A stretch of DNA of 64,000 nucleotides, from positions 124,001-188,000 of the forward strand of contig JAKEKT010000006.1 of assembly GCA_021495925.1 (NCBI GenBank). Reading direction: 5' to 3'. Under the pieces are notes generated by a model. It did no database searches, was not told the DNA's origin, and was given only the letters and a program-made list of their open reading frames with translations. Made by a program: the position numbers and the translations under genes. Source of the stretch: Diplodia intermedia (lineage: Eukaryota; Ascomycota; Dothideomycetes; Botryosphaeriales; Botryosphaeriaceae). Below are positions 10,923 to 21,982 of this stretch, piece by piece (positions within the stretch are counted from its first letter, which is position 1; each line of letters opens with the position of its first letter).

Positions 10923-13900
10923 TTACGTAGAAGTTTTTTGTCTCCCTATTGATTCCCCTGATTCCCATTCCCTTAAGAGCTTCACTAGCTTTCCAAACTC
11001 GATGGGTTTTGTGATGAACTGATCGACGCCAGCTTGGTACGCTTTTTCTTCTTCTCGGGAACTCGCAAGACCTGTCACAGCAACAACCAACGCTGGATTT
11101 CGTGGAGATGATAGAGAAGAGGAAGAAGACGAAGGGCCAGAATATTGTGAGCCCGAAGTAGAGGTGGTCCGTTGAGCTTCCAGTTGTCGGATTCCGCGGG
11201 TTGCTTCGAAGCCATCCATTACAGGCATCGACATGTCTAAGTAACAGGTTAGCGAACTTGGCATCACATATATTCTACCGTCAGTCCACGGGGTCTATCT
11301 TACCCATGAAGATGATATCAAATCCACTGATACAGGCTCTTACTGCTTCTACAGCTATGGCCCCATTCTTCGCGGTTTCAACATTGTCATATCCATTGCG
11401 TAGGAGAAACATTCTCAAGATTTTGAGGTTGATCTCGTTGTCGTCAACCAGAAGTAGTCGAGCCGATCTTCGACAGACGGCGGTCATGGAGGTGGAGTCC
11501 GGTGTTTCGGAGGGTTGGCTGTGATTTTGTAAACGCCGAACACCAAAAGTCCTACGACCCATGGCCACAGTAGTGGGGTTGACCGAGGCTGTAATCGGTC
11601 CGGAGCTTCCATCGCGCTCAAGGATCGAGGCAACGTTGCCGGAAGATGGTCCCAAATTCCTCTCCTCAGGCATTTGCAGGCCTTGTTGGTTTTCCGAGCA
11701 CAACAGTAACGCCTTTGTGAGCTTCCTCGGGCCTAAAGGTTGGGTGATGGAGATTGAAGATTTGTCGCCCTTATGCAGGATGTCTGAACGTATCTGACTC
11801 TTCGAATCCTTGGAAACCCTCAGTAAAGCCAGACGACGCCGGGGATACCTGTTGCTTAGTTCTCCCGATGGCTCAACCTGCGTATCTTGTACAATTACGA
11901 GGTCGGGGATGACGTTCTCTTCCTGCTCAATGGAAAGTATACCGCAGCAAAACCATTCCGACAGGATATCCCGAATGTTTTCAGTGACAGACGGCACGAA
12001 TCCGGATATAGCCACGTTGAGCCGTTTGCTCCGGAGCGATAGGATGCCCTGCTGCAACGAAATCTCTTTCGGCAAGGCGGAGTCCGAAACCTGGTCCCCA
12101 ACAACCATGGGGAGGCTGACCCTTATAACGCTGCCTTTGCCCTGTTCACTCTTGACCTCAATCTCTCCCCCCAGGAGCGCGACAAGGCTCTTGACCATCG
12201 ACATGCCTAGCCCTAAGCCCTGCGATCCCACGGAATCTTCCTGGCGGAATGGAACGAACAGGTGTTTGTCCACAAACTCGCTGGACATGCCTTGGCCCGA
12301 GTCCGAAACAGTAAACACGGCGATTTTCATCGGCGCCCCTCCCCGGTCGGTCCTGTGCTCGTCTCCCATGCGTTCAGCATCCAGCGAGATCTTGACGAAG
12401 CCTTGGGTAGTATACTTCATCGCATTACCGATGAGGTTGATCATGATCCGGCGGAGGGCGCCAGCTTCGGTGATCAAGCTCCAGTTCTCGTGGTAAGCGA
12501 TGTCGAGGGTTATGGCCAGGCTTTTGTCCGAAAGCGTCTTGTCGTGCGAACAGCCATCCACAGTCATGTCCACGACCTCTTCGCAAAGCATGGCGACGTT
12601 CGTGCTCGCGTACAAGCCGTGGAAGTCCCCGTCGCGCTTGGACAGGGCCGCTTTGTTCACCCGGGTCCACGGAGAGGTGTCGGATCCTTGCTGCGGAGAC
12701 TTGTTCTGTTTCCGTTCGAACTGGTTGATTTTTGCAAAGGAAAGCACGCTGCCGAGGGTTGCGTGGAGCATCGACCCGGAGGAGCTGATGGTGTCTGCTA
12801 GACCCTGTTGGGTGCTGTCTAGCCCGGTTTCCTTGAGGAGGTCCACCGTTCCAAGGATGCCGTGCAAAGGGGTCCGAAGCTCGTGGCTGATTGATGCAAC
12901 AAATGTGTCTTGCTGCCTTTTCGCGGCTATGGTATCAATCCTGCAGATCTCCGTCCCAACCGCGTGTAGGAAGCCTTTGAAGGGAGCGAGGTCCGAAGCC
13001 TCGGTGAACACTGGGAAAGTGCTTGTGGTCCAGGCCATGCAGCCGGCCAGATTCTTACCAGTCACCGGGTCTGTCAAAGGTGAGTGGAGCACCTGGCGTA
13101 CTCCTGGAAGACATAGAGCCAATTGATTCACATCTCCAGAGGTATCGAGAGTGAGACCACCCCTAACGAAGCGATACGGTCTTTTCTCTTTGTCGAAGTA
13201 CCAGATCTTCCCTTCTGGATGGTCTTCCATGAAGCGCTGGAGAAGTCCTTCATCCACGTGCTGCAATCCCAGGATACCCTCGGCCACCTCTGTCTGTTTC
13301 AACTCTGCGCGGCTTGTGTCGACCGATATTCCTAGTGTTTCGGCCGGTCTCTGTGTGTAGACCCGTCTTTGGAATTCCGCACTGGTGAATAGTCGCTTCG
13401 TTGGGCCGGTCGTATCTTCGCAAGAGCGCTTTTTTGCAAGGGCTGAGACGCTAGAACTTCCTTCGTATCTTGCATTTTCATGAGGTCTCGAAGTTGGTAG
13501 AGGCTCTGTCTGCTTCATCTCATGCTGAAGTTCCTGATTGGGCATCCCCACAGGAAGTGAGGTCCCATGGAACTCTGTGATTCCATCCAAGAAAATCACC
13601 CCTTCAACTTCCAAAGAGGCCAATAAATGATCTGCAGCCCGTTGGAAGATTTTTCGGTAGATGTTGTCGCAGGTATTGCCATCACTCGCACTGTCGGTCC
13701 TTTCTTCGTCTCCTGTGTGCTTTCGGATCTGCAACTGCGCTACTTCTCCTGATACCTGGCCCAATCCAGGATCCGATTGCTCCAGCGATGATGTTTGGTG
13801 CTCACCATTCTGAAGCCGGGTAGACTCAGAGAAAGCGGTGTTTGCGGCGGCGCACTTCGCGGTCGGCGATCTTGAACGTTCGCCTGAGTGGAAAGACGGA

Positions 13901-14697
13901 GGATCTTGCAGTATGTCTGCAAGAACAGATCGGCAATCGGTAAACGAAGCGAGTCCTTCGCTCAGTCTCGCCGCTCGTAGTCGCAAAGTACACTCGCGCG
14001 CGGATTCAAGCTGACTCATACACTTCCGCGCCATTGAAAGCAGGAATTCTTGCTCGGGCTCCAACATTTCTCTGTGTTCCGCGCTATCCACGAAGCAAAT
14101 GTTGCCGATAGTGATGCCACGGCTCGTTGTGATCGGGGCAGCAGCGTAGAACTTGAGGTATGGCGAGCCAGCAACAGGGGATAGAAGTTTCAAACGCTCA
14201 TCAACATCCAGCCGAGGAACAACGAAGCAGCCATGTTGGCTCGGCTCTTCTTGCCGCTCGAGTGTCTGTTGGCCAAGCCATAACCATCGTTCCATGTCGG
14301 ACTCTGAAGTTCCAAGCCAACGTGGGCTCGGATGGCCGCGCTCTTCGTCACTGTCTGTTCCGAAGTTCCTACTTCCAGCTAAGCACCTGTGCAAATGTCC
14401 ATCAGTGAGACTTATAAAAGCTCCTGAAGCTACTGAAACCCCTGTAAGCCCGGGTCAGCACATGATCGTTATTCACTTAAGACTGGGCGAGTACTTAATC
14501 GGGAAACCACTACTTCGGCAAACGCGGATAGAGCCTCACTCAGCGTTGAGGATTCCGTTAGGAAGAAGGCTGAATGACTTCCATCTCTCTTTGTGGTGGT
14601 CCTGGTATCTAGGTATCTATGCATGTGAGTAGCCACGCCCGAATTACAGCGGGTATACGTACTTGCCGAGTTCATGTGTCCTGGTTACATTGCCCAT
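10923..14697 (-). CDS. Hybrid sensor histidine kinase (GAF-HisKA-HATPase-REC)
   Basis: Two-component phosphorelay sensor that would autophosphorylate on His and pass phosphate to its own receiver, then to an HPt protein. Exons 14697-14663, 14616-14495, 14432-11304 and 11236-10923 give 1199 residues. The two small 5' exons recover the family N-terminus (THELGKYL, then ALSAFAEVVVSRL) ahead of the GAF-like region (about 30-200). The H-box SHELRTP has His at about 569, the N-box is INLIGNAMKY (about 717), and G boxes are DSGQG and GLGLG (about 763 and 791). Before the true receiver is a degenerate receiver-like segment. The C-terminal receiver has VDDNEIN (acidic pair about 1049-1050), phosphoacceptor Asp1096 (DMSMP) and the Lys of TKP. 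There is no membrane segment, so it is probably cytosolic. The gene is convergent with the oxidase-like gene, with 155 bases between stop codons. Confidence 0.92.
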
Positions 14698-15011
14698 CCT
14701 GGAATCTTCGGTAGTCCAAATTGCACAAGCAGTAAAGCCTCAATATCGACCAAGGCCCTGTCAGGCTACAGTGCTCGTATCGTACAAGACAGCGCACAGC
14801 TGTTCAAACGCGGTAGATAACTGCTCTCATCGAGGGTACAGCGGCTGAAGTAGGAGAGCTCAAGTGTTCTTAGCTGGTCTAAGCCAAGAAGACAATATTG
14901 AACGGGTACCCCCATTTTAAAATAACGTTCCACGTTTGTTATTTTATCCTACGCACGTCTCGTTACTCTACCTCAGGATGACATGTCCTGATGCTCTGGT
15001 TGTTCTGGTCA

Positions 15012-15092
15012 TGTTGCTGAGACAAATTTGGCTGCGTGATTTATTACTCGAGACATATTTCAGTATCCTTGGCACGGAATGATTGACCGACA
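15012..15092 (+). repeat. 81-bp direct repeat, copy 1
   Basis: Begins TGTTGCTGAGACA and ends GATTGACCGACA. It matches copy 2 at a constant offset of 116 bases without gaps, with 8 mismatches by eye (about 90% identity). Only a minority of the mismatches are C/T or G/A transitions, so the pair does not look RIP-mutated. Confidence 0.85.
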
Positions 15093-15127
15093 ATATGTCG
15101 TAATGCCATGGTCGTTCTTGTAACATA

Positions 15128-15208
15128 TGTTGCTGAGACACAGTTGCCTGCGTGATCTATTACTCGAGACAAGTTTCAGTCTCCTTGGCACGGAACGATT
15201 GACCGACA
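15128..15208 (+). repeat. 81-bp direct repeat, copy 2
   Basis: Second copy of the unit starting at 15012; a 35-base unrelated spacer separates the two. The duplication covers non-coding sequence between the histidine kinase promoter and the 3' end of the permease-like gene. Confidence 0.85.
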
Positions 15209-15668
15209 GATTGAACCTGATCGGAGCAAACTCCGCTTTGACGCAGTCACATCAGGATGCACCGGAAGAGGAAGTTGCTACGGAGCTCTACGTAGAGATA
15301 GGCGGCCTGTCTTGGACGAAGCATTTTTGACAAGTTTCATGACGCGTGCTTTTTTTTCTTTTCTTTGCACTCCGTCGACCACGCAGACAATGTGACGGAA
15401 TGCGCTTTAGATGAATCGAAATCCATGAATGAAAGTATTGACGGCAATGGATGATCCATACACGCCGTCGCCATCTGTGGGCCATCTACAGTCTCCCCGG
15501 ACAACAAGTAAGGGGTATCTACGGTGTCTAAGGACAGATGGAATGGAAGCTGAAAGTTCTTACATCTAATCTACCGCAGTCATACATCGAATTCGTCAAT
15601 TCCCATCCATTTCGCAGGCGCCCCCCTCTCGAACCCCAACCCGGAACACAAGACAGACAGCGCAAGCC

Positions 15669-17464
15669 TCACGGCCTCATCAAAGGCAGCGAAATCACCC
15701 TCTTCCCCGGACGCCTCCTCTTCCCCATCCCAACCCCCACCCCCCTCCTCCCCACCCCCCTCCTCTCCACCACCCCATCCTCCTCCACAAACACACTCCC
15801 GGGCCCAAAATCCGGCTCACCCCCCAACGTCCCCAACACATCCCCCACATAATTCCGCGCCCCAACCCCCGCCTCAAACCCCTCCCCCCACCCCCCCACA
15901 ATCCCTTCCACAACCTTCACGCCCGCGCGATACAGATTCTCCACCGCAGGCTCAAACCCCCCCTGATCCGCATACAGCAAGTTCTCGACGGCGCCCTGGC
16001 CGGGGTACGGGCGGTCGAAATCCGACGCCGACCGCATGACGACGACGCGGGCGACGTCGAGCAGCCCCGCCTTGGCGCCGCGCACCAGCGCCTCCAGCGA
16101 CGCGTTGTCTTCCTGCTGCGTGGTGCAGTACGCGCCGGTGCCGTTCGTCAGGACGCGCGTGTATGCGGCGAAGGCGGCGCCGAGCAGCGCGCCGGACCAG
16201 TAGACGTCGCTGGTGGCCGTGTCGCAAGCGACAATGCCAGGGGGCGCGACTGCAGCCGCGTACGGGTCGACGTCCGTGGTGTTGCTCGCGTAGTGCGCGC
16301 GGTACGCCCGCGCGGCGGTGCTGTCGGCGAGGGAGGCGGTCCGGGCGAACCGCAGGGCGGCGTCGCGCAGGGCGGCGTTGAGCTCGAAGACCTCGGTGCC
16401 GTAGAGCGAGCCCGGGTAGGCGAGCGGCGCGGCGGCGCCCTGCGGCACGTAGCCCGTCGTCCAGTTGGCCGGCAGCGACGGCTCGCGCGCGTCGAACTCG
16501 TACTGCAGCGCGACCTGGACCGCGTAGCGGGCGAAGGTCACGCTGCCGAGGGTGCCCGCCGCCGGGCTGATGCCGGCGATGCCCGCGATGAGGAAGTAGG
16601 TCGTCGCGAGGTCGAAGAGGGCGGATGTGTAGAGCGCGGTTAGGGTGACGGCGGCGTTGATTTCTGGTGGTCTGTTAGATGTCTTTCTTTTTTTTTTCTT
16701 TCTTTTTTTTCCCCCTTCTGCGGTGGTGCTTGTGGGGTCGGGAAATAAGGGTGTTGTGGATGCAAGCCTATAGGCAGAAAGGCGAGCTAGAGCGGTTGAC
16801 GCTCAGAACAAGCTTTCCTTGCATCGGCAAGCGGTACTAATCGAGTCGTATAGAGGGCTGGCAGGCATTCGACCCGCGGCAGCTGCAGAGCACCCTTGCT
16901 CCACACCCCATCCCCCCGCCATTTCCTGGCGTCTCATGACTTGCCGTCCAGCCAGCATGTGATGTGACGCGGGATGGAGCACGTTTGGAACCAGCCTCGA
17001 AAGGGAAATGTTGGGACAGGCGGGGAAGCGACGAATGATTAGGAAGCATGGGCAGGATGCCGAGGATGATGTGAGAAGAGCAGGGTTGGGGAAATGAGGG
17101 AGGGCATCAAGCAGGTTCAACACTCACCACCTTCGCCAGTGACGAGCTGGCAGATTTCGCCGTCGGCCGTGCAGTGGGCTTCGGGGAAGAGCGGCGAGAA
17201 GCCCGGGACGGTGACGTTGTTGGCCAGCAGGTCGAACTCGGGGATCCCCCACCACACCTCGGCCTCCGGGTCGAACATGGACACGATGAAGACCTTGGGC
17301 TTGATTTTCTCCGTTTCTCTTGTGCGCACGTCTCTGCTGTCGACTTGGGCCGGGTGGGCCACGGCTCGAGAGACATCTTGTCGAGAGGGCGAGGGAGAAG
17401 CCGAGACCGAGGCGGAGAAAAAGGAAAATGCGGCGGCCGCGGAAGAGAGCGTGCAAAGACGCAT
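15669..17464 (-). CDS. Purine nucleoside permease-like protein (NUP family), secreted
   Basis: Member of the fungal purine nucleoside permease (NUP) family, related to nucleoside phosphorylase folds and linked to purine nucleoside uptake or binding. Exons 17464-17128 and 16663-15669 encode 443 residues. ATG 17464 gives a clear signal peptide (about residues 1-22, MRLCTLSSAAAAFSFFSASV). Family motifs follow: PKVFIVSMFDPEAEVW, NVTVPGFSPLFPEAHCT, QLVTGEGEINAAVTLTAL (spanning the junction), VTFARYAVQVALQYEFDARE, and later YPGQGAVENLLYADQGGFE. The junction GAA GGT G|AA ATC restores GEGEI exactly. The intron is 464 bases, several times longer than any other in confirmed genes here. The last 35 residues are Gly/Arg/Val-rich and low in complexity, unlike the conserved body. 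The gene is minus strand, like the kinase genes flanking it, with no visible operon-like relation. Confidence 0.88.
16681..16715. repeat. Poly-T/CTTT simple repeat
   Basis: T-rich run on the plus strand inside the long intron of the permease-like gene. On the transcribed strand it reads as a purine (A/G) tract just upstream of the 3' splice site, where a pyrimidine tract would be expected. Confidence 0.8.
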
Positions 17465-18924
17465 GTTTGATATAGGAGTCAAGCAAAATGCTCGTTTGGG
17501 CTGTTAGCGAGTGGGATGTCCCTCGGCGACGAGACCAAGGCAATAGACGCCTTGGTGGAGCAGAGCTTTTTGCAAGTTCGAAGAAGTTCAATTGCTTCTC
17601 TCTCCAGGACACAAACGGACGAAGTGGGACTTCATGGCGTTTTAAAAAGCCTGGCAGCTGGGCTGGGCTTTGGGACCGTATGCGGTGAGAATAGTAGCGG
17701 GTCCGAGTAAACCATGCGCCATGCATAGATAGTAGCATTGGCCAAGGTGGGCGGAGCAGATCACTGCGGAATACGGGACTTCGCCGTGAGGTGCTGGGTC
17801 CGGGGCCAGCGGCCTCCTCGAATGACGCGCGCGCTTTCCGGACACTCAAGCCAGAGTGGGTTAGACAGACGGATAAGACATGGAGAGCGGCGAGGTGCCT
17901 GAATCTCGAGACGACGTCTTGTCAGCGTCGTGCGTGCCGGATCGGCAAGCGAATCCGTACCTGACCCGACTGGCGACCCCAATCGGGGGGCCGAGGCCGC
18001 TTCTGCACCGGTGGTAGAGGCCGCACTAGAACGAAGGCCAGCGAGCCGCAGCAGCAAAAGGATTTTTGGCTGTGGCAGTGGTCAGAAAGTTACTGCCATG
18101 TACGACCATTACCTCATCTTGTTCGTACCAACAGCTCGCACAAAAGACTCATCAATCCTCCACGCACTATTTCGGGCAATTTGCTCTGAAAGTGCCATTT
18201 TCCCCAAGAAGACTGCCACCCGAGGTCCAAGGCCAGCAGGAATCAATCGGGGTTCTACGATAGCGGATAACCTAACGGTCGGCCCCACGGATGACTTGCG
18301 GCTGTCAGCCGTTCGCCTGTCTCTGTCCAGCTGCACCGAAACACGGGTTGTGAGCACTTCTAGAAATAGTCATGGTTCCGGCCCCCCCTTTTCAGAACCC
18401 CAACTTCACCTGCATCAAAGAGTTTCTTTCCCAACATCCTTGATGTACTCAGGACAAAAACGCCTGCCAAATTGCAGTTCGCAGCAATCGCACCCGACGA
18501 GCTTCGGCTTCTCCAACCGGGAAGACATCTCGCGACCCGACCCACGACCACTCGGTACAAGGAACTCACTCTGCTTGGCTTGCGTAACGCAGCCCGAGAA
18601 GAATACGTAGAAGCAGGGAAAGTAGTCGCAATGGCGGCGGGTAGCATCGAAGGCGTTAGCATCGTCCGATAGGCGACCTCGTGCCTCGCCGATCCCCGCT
18701 CCACGCTGCAAAAAGTGCTTATCGCGTCGTCAAGAAATCTCTTATGTAAAACAAGACTCGCAAAAAGCCACAGAAAGGACTTCTCCGTCTCGCAAGAACA
18801 TCTCTCAACAATTCCCTAATCCTCATTCACTCCTCGGCGCCGTCCGATCATGGCACAGAAACTACTACTGGCCCCCGAAATGAACGAGCAGATAGATAGA
18901 GCTTACGTACCCTTCCCTCCCTTA

Positions 18925-18943
18925 TCTGTCTGTCTGTCTGTCT
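18925..18943. repeat. (TCTG)n microsatellite
   Basis: Tetranucleotide TCTG/CTGT run of about four to five units in the spacer between the permease-like gene and the IKS1-like kinase. Confidence 0.8.
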
Positions 18944-19442
18944 CGTCTGTCTCACAATCTTGACTCCCCGCGTCCGCGGGAGACCGGATGATGATGACTG
19001 TTCGATTCTTCTGTTCCGGGTCGCCCGGGAAAAAACCACTGATCACCACGTACGTTCCTCGGACTCGATCCGCCATGTTCTCCCATAGGCTCTCGCGCGG
19101 TCGATCGACTATTCGGATGAGAAGAGACGGGAACGTCAACAATCGTGCCCCTGTTTCCCACTCACTCCCCTACCGACTTGATGCGATAAGATTGGAAACA
19201 CTGAGGAGGGTGAAGAGGAGAGGAGAGGAGACGATCGTGCGTGCACTTCCTTCCCCCTCTCGAAAGAACCTCAGCGGCTAGAAACCCGAATCCGACCCAA
19301 GTGTGTATATACGATACAAGCAGACCCCCCCTCCCCCTCCCCATCCCCAAACTCCTTTGCGCACGACCCGCAAAGAAGAAAGAAAGAAAGAGCGAATGGC
19401 CAAAAAAAAAAGTGATTAGAGATGTACCAGCAGCATGCTCGA

Positions 19443-19458
19443 ACACACACACACACAC
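19443..19458. repeat. (AC)8 microsatellite
   Basis: Eight AC dinucleotides just downstream of the IKS1-like stop codon, followed by three CTGATC-type units. They lie in its probable 3' UTR. Confidence 0.85.
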
Positions 19459-19636
19459 AGGCACACGGCCCTGATCCTGATCCTGATACCACAAACGGAA
19501 TTTTCCCAACCAATGACACCGTAATGCTCCGCAACAATCCCCTCAGGCAGAAAGGAGTAAACCCCAGAAAACGCACCATCAAGACCTACAACGACGACGA
19601 CCACCACAATCCAAACCCCAACCCCAACCCACCGTC

Positions 19637-21982
19637 TCAAAAATCCCTCCAATCCACACCCACCCCCACAGGCACCTGCATCCCACCACCCTGCCCAACG
19701 CCAACACCCCCTCCCACACCCGCACCCGCACCACCACCACCCCCAGGCCCAGGCCCCGCACACAACCCACCCCACCACCCCGCCGCGAGCACAACGACGA
19801 CATGCACGCCGAGCATGACGCAACTCCCGACGAGCCCGACGCGCGAGAAGCGGCGCGAGGCCAGGCCCCAGCCGGACGCGGTGCCGGTGGCGGCGAAGGG
19901 GTAGTGCCACGACACCAGCGTCGTGCCGAGGAAGGGGCCGAAGTCGAGGGCGGCGAGGCACAGCAGCGGGTAGGCGACGGGCGGGTTGGCGGCGAAGGGC
20001 GCGCAGGGCCGGAACAGCGACAGCGTCTTGGCGACGAACAGGGCGAGCTTGATGGCCGACACGACGGCCGGGACGGCGAGGAAGTTGTGCAGCCGCAGCG
20101 CGGCGAGGGACGGGGGCGGGGGCAGCATGAGGCGCGGTGGTGGTGGTGTGGGTGAGGCTGGATGGCGACGGCGGGGCGGCGGAGGAGGTGGTGGTGGGGG
20201 GGAGTAGTTTTCGAGCTTGCGTTTGCGGAGGATCAGGCCGGCCGAGTCGGGCGGCGTGGGTGTCCTGCTGCTTGTTGTTGTTGTTGTCGTCGTCGCCGAC
20301 GAGGGCGACTTGCGGCTCATGGGCGGGCTGGGCGAGCGCGGGTCTTCGGCGCTTGCTTGCTGGCGGAGCTTCGAAGGGGCGCGCATGAGGCCCGTCTGGG
20401 TCGACTGCCGGCGTTGCATCTTGCTCGGGCTGGGCGAGGGCGAGTCGGCTGATGAGATGCGCGGCCCAATGTCGTCGAATGAGGGACCGAAGCCGTTGAT
20501 GTCTTCCAGACCGGATCCTGCGCCTATGCCGAGTAATATTTGCTCCGTGGTCGGCCGTTCTGCCGGATCGAGGGACAGCAGCCTCTTCAGGAAGCTATAG
20601 AGCTTGTCTGGGAGATCCGACCGCGCTTTACGCACGTCGTCGAAGCCTTGCCAGCTAGCAATCTCGGCTCGGAGCTGCTCCAGATCCTCATTCTCCTCGT
20701 GCAAGTCATCCGCGTTTTGATACGGCAGCTTGCCAAAGCACATGAAATAGACGATCATGCCCAGCGAAAATATGTCGGACTTGGTGGTGAAGTTGCCGAA
20801 CTCGCCGGTGGCGTCGCGACGGAGGACCTCTGGAGCGCAGTACGAGATGGTGCCGGTGGCGCCGGTGGACTTTCGCGCAACATTGACCATTTGTACTTCG
20901 CCAAAGTCACTGACTAGAACCCTTGTCTTGGTACCGACGGTGTGGAGAAGGCAATTGTGTGGTTTCAGATCTCTATGAATGTAGCCGTGCGAGTGCAAGT
21001 GATGCAGGCCGGCGGTGATATCTTTGAAAAAGGAGAAGATGTCCTCGAACGGCATGCGGCGGGCTTGACTGAGGCCGGATGGCGGCTCAGCCTGGCCCTT
21101 GGACCTGCGGCGCATTCGCTCCTTGAGCTGCTGCGTGGTTACAGAGGCATGGGCTTGGTTCAGAATGTAGTGGTGCAGGTCGCCGGCGTTGCAGTACTGC
21201 TGCAGGATGAAGGCGCACGGCACACTGGGCCCAAAGGCGCTGATCTGGTAGTCTTCCAGCCAGACATGCCTGTATGACACGAGGTTCTGGTGGGACAGGT
21301 TCTGAAGGAGCTGCACCTCGACCAAGACCTTCTCCAGCCACTCATGGTCGTCTCCCACCGGCACGCGCTTGCACGCGAAGTGGCCCAGAGACACTCCGTC
21401 GAGCATGTGCTTCACTAGCAGCACCACGCCCTTCCCGCCCCTTCCCAGCTCGCCCTCTTCCACGAAGAATGTTTTGAAATAGTTCTGGCTAAAGGCGGTA
21501 GAGGAGATGCCGTGGGGCGCGGCCGGAGTGGCGGGAGCGCTCCCCACGAACTCGGCGTCCGGAGGCGGGGTGTTGATGTCTGACCCGCCCGAGGTTTGAC
21601 GCAGCGCTCTTCGAGGCGGTCTTCGCTGGGGAGAGGGCTGTCGCGACGAAGCCTCGGAGCTGGGGCGGCTGTGGTGCAGCATGCGAAAGTATTCAGGGTT
21701 CACGAAGCCGTGGTCGTTGTCGTCGGGACCATCGTCGCCGGGGCTACGCGACTCGTCGCGCAACGGGCGGTGGCAGTATGGGCAGTTGGGATTCGCAAGC
21801 TCGACGTCGGAAGGGCCTTGGGATCTGGCGCGCAGCGAGAGCTGGCGCGAGCGCTCATCGTAGACGACGACGGCAGAGCCGTGGCGGCTGGCGCATGGTT
21901 AGCAGGGCGGGAGGCAGAGCTGGCGGAGCTGGAGAGCTTACAGCACGATTTCCCCGCGGTTCAGCCGCGGCACCAGCGACAT
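19637..21982 (-). CDS. iks1: IKS1-like serine/threonine protein kinase, membrane-anchored
   Basis: Serine/threonine kinase of the fungal IKS1 family. Exon 1 (21982-21942, only 41 bases) and exon 2 (21887-19637) give 763 residues. The small first exon restores the family start (MSLVPRLNRGEIVL then RHGSAVVVYD). A CxxC pair (CPYCHRPL, about residues 49-52) precedes a disordered linker. Kinase landmarks are the glycine loop GRGGKGVV (about 162), catalytic Lys in FACKRV (about 187), HRDLKPHN (about 318), DFG (about 341) and APE (about 365). After the kinase comes a Ser/Pro-rich stretch, then two or three hydrophobic segments (about 615-745), consistent with C-terminal membrane anchoring. The final 50 residues are an unusual Gly/Val-rich tail encoded by C-rich plus-strand DNA, so the exact C-terminus is less certain than the rest. 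Confidence 0.9.

Larger units (their letters stand above)
14698..15668. other. Intergenic region with 81-bp direct repeat
   Basis: Upstream region of the histidine kinase and 3' region of the permease-like gene. No coding region is convincing. The notable content is a pair of diverged 81-base direct repeats (15012-15092 and 15128-15208), annotated separately. Confidence 0.5.
17465..19636. other. Intergenic region (2.2 kb)
   Basis: Promoter side of the permease-like gene and 3' side of the IKS1-like kinase. Open frames at 17930-18610 (plus) and 18360-18711 (minus) overlap, lack ATG starts or domain-like sequence, and are treated as chance. Simple repeats include TCTG units at about 18925-18943 and (AC)8 at 19443-19458. 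Confidence 0.5.

Noticed and set aside
15012..15208. RIP-mutated transposon remnant
   Set aside because: Most differences between the two 81-base copies are transversions, and neither copy is unusually TA-rich, so RIP is not supported.
17930..18610. 226-codon plus-strand frame between the permease-like gene and IKS1
   Set aside because: The first codon is GTG, the sequence has no domain-like pattern, and it lies in spacer with opposing frames of similar size.
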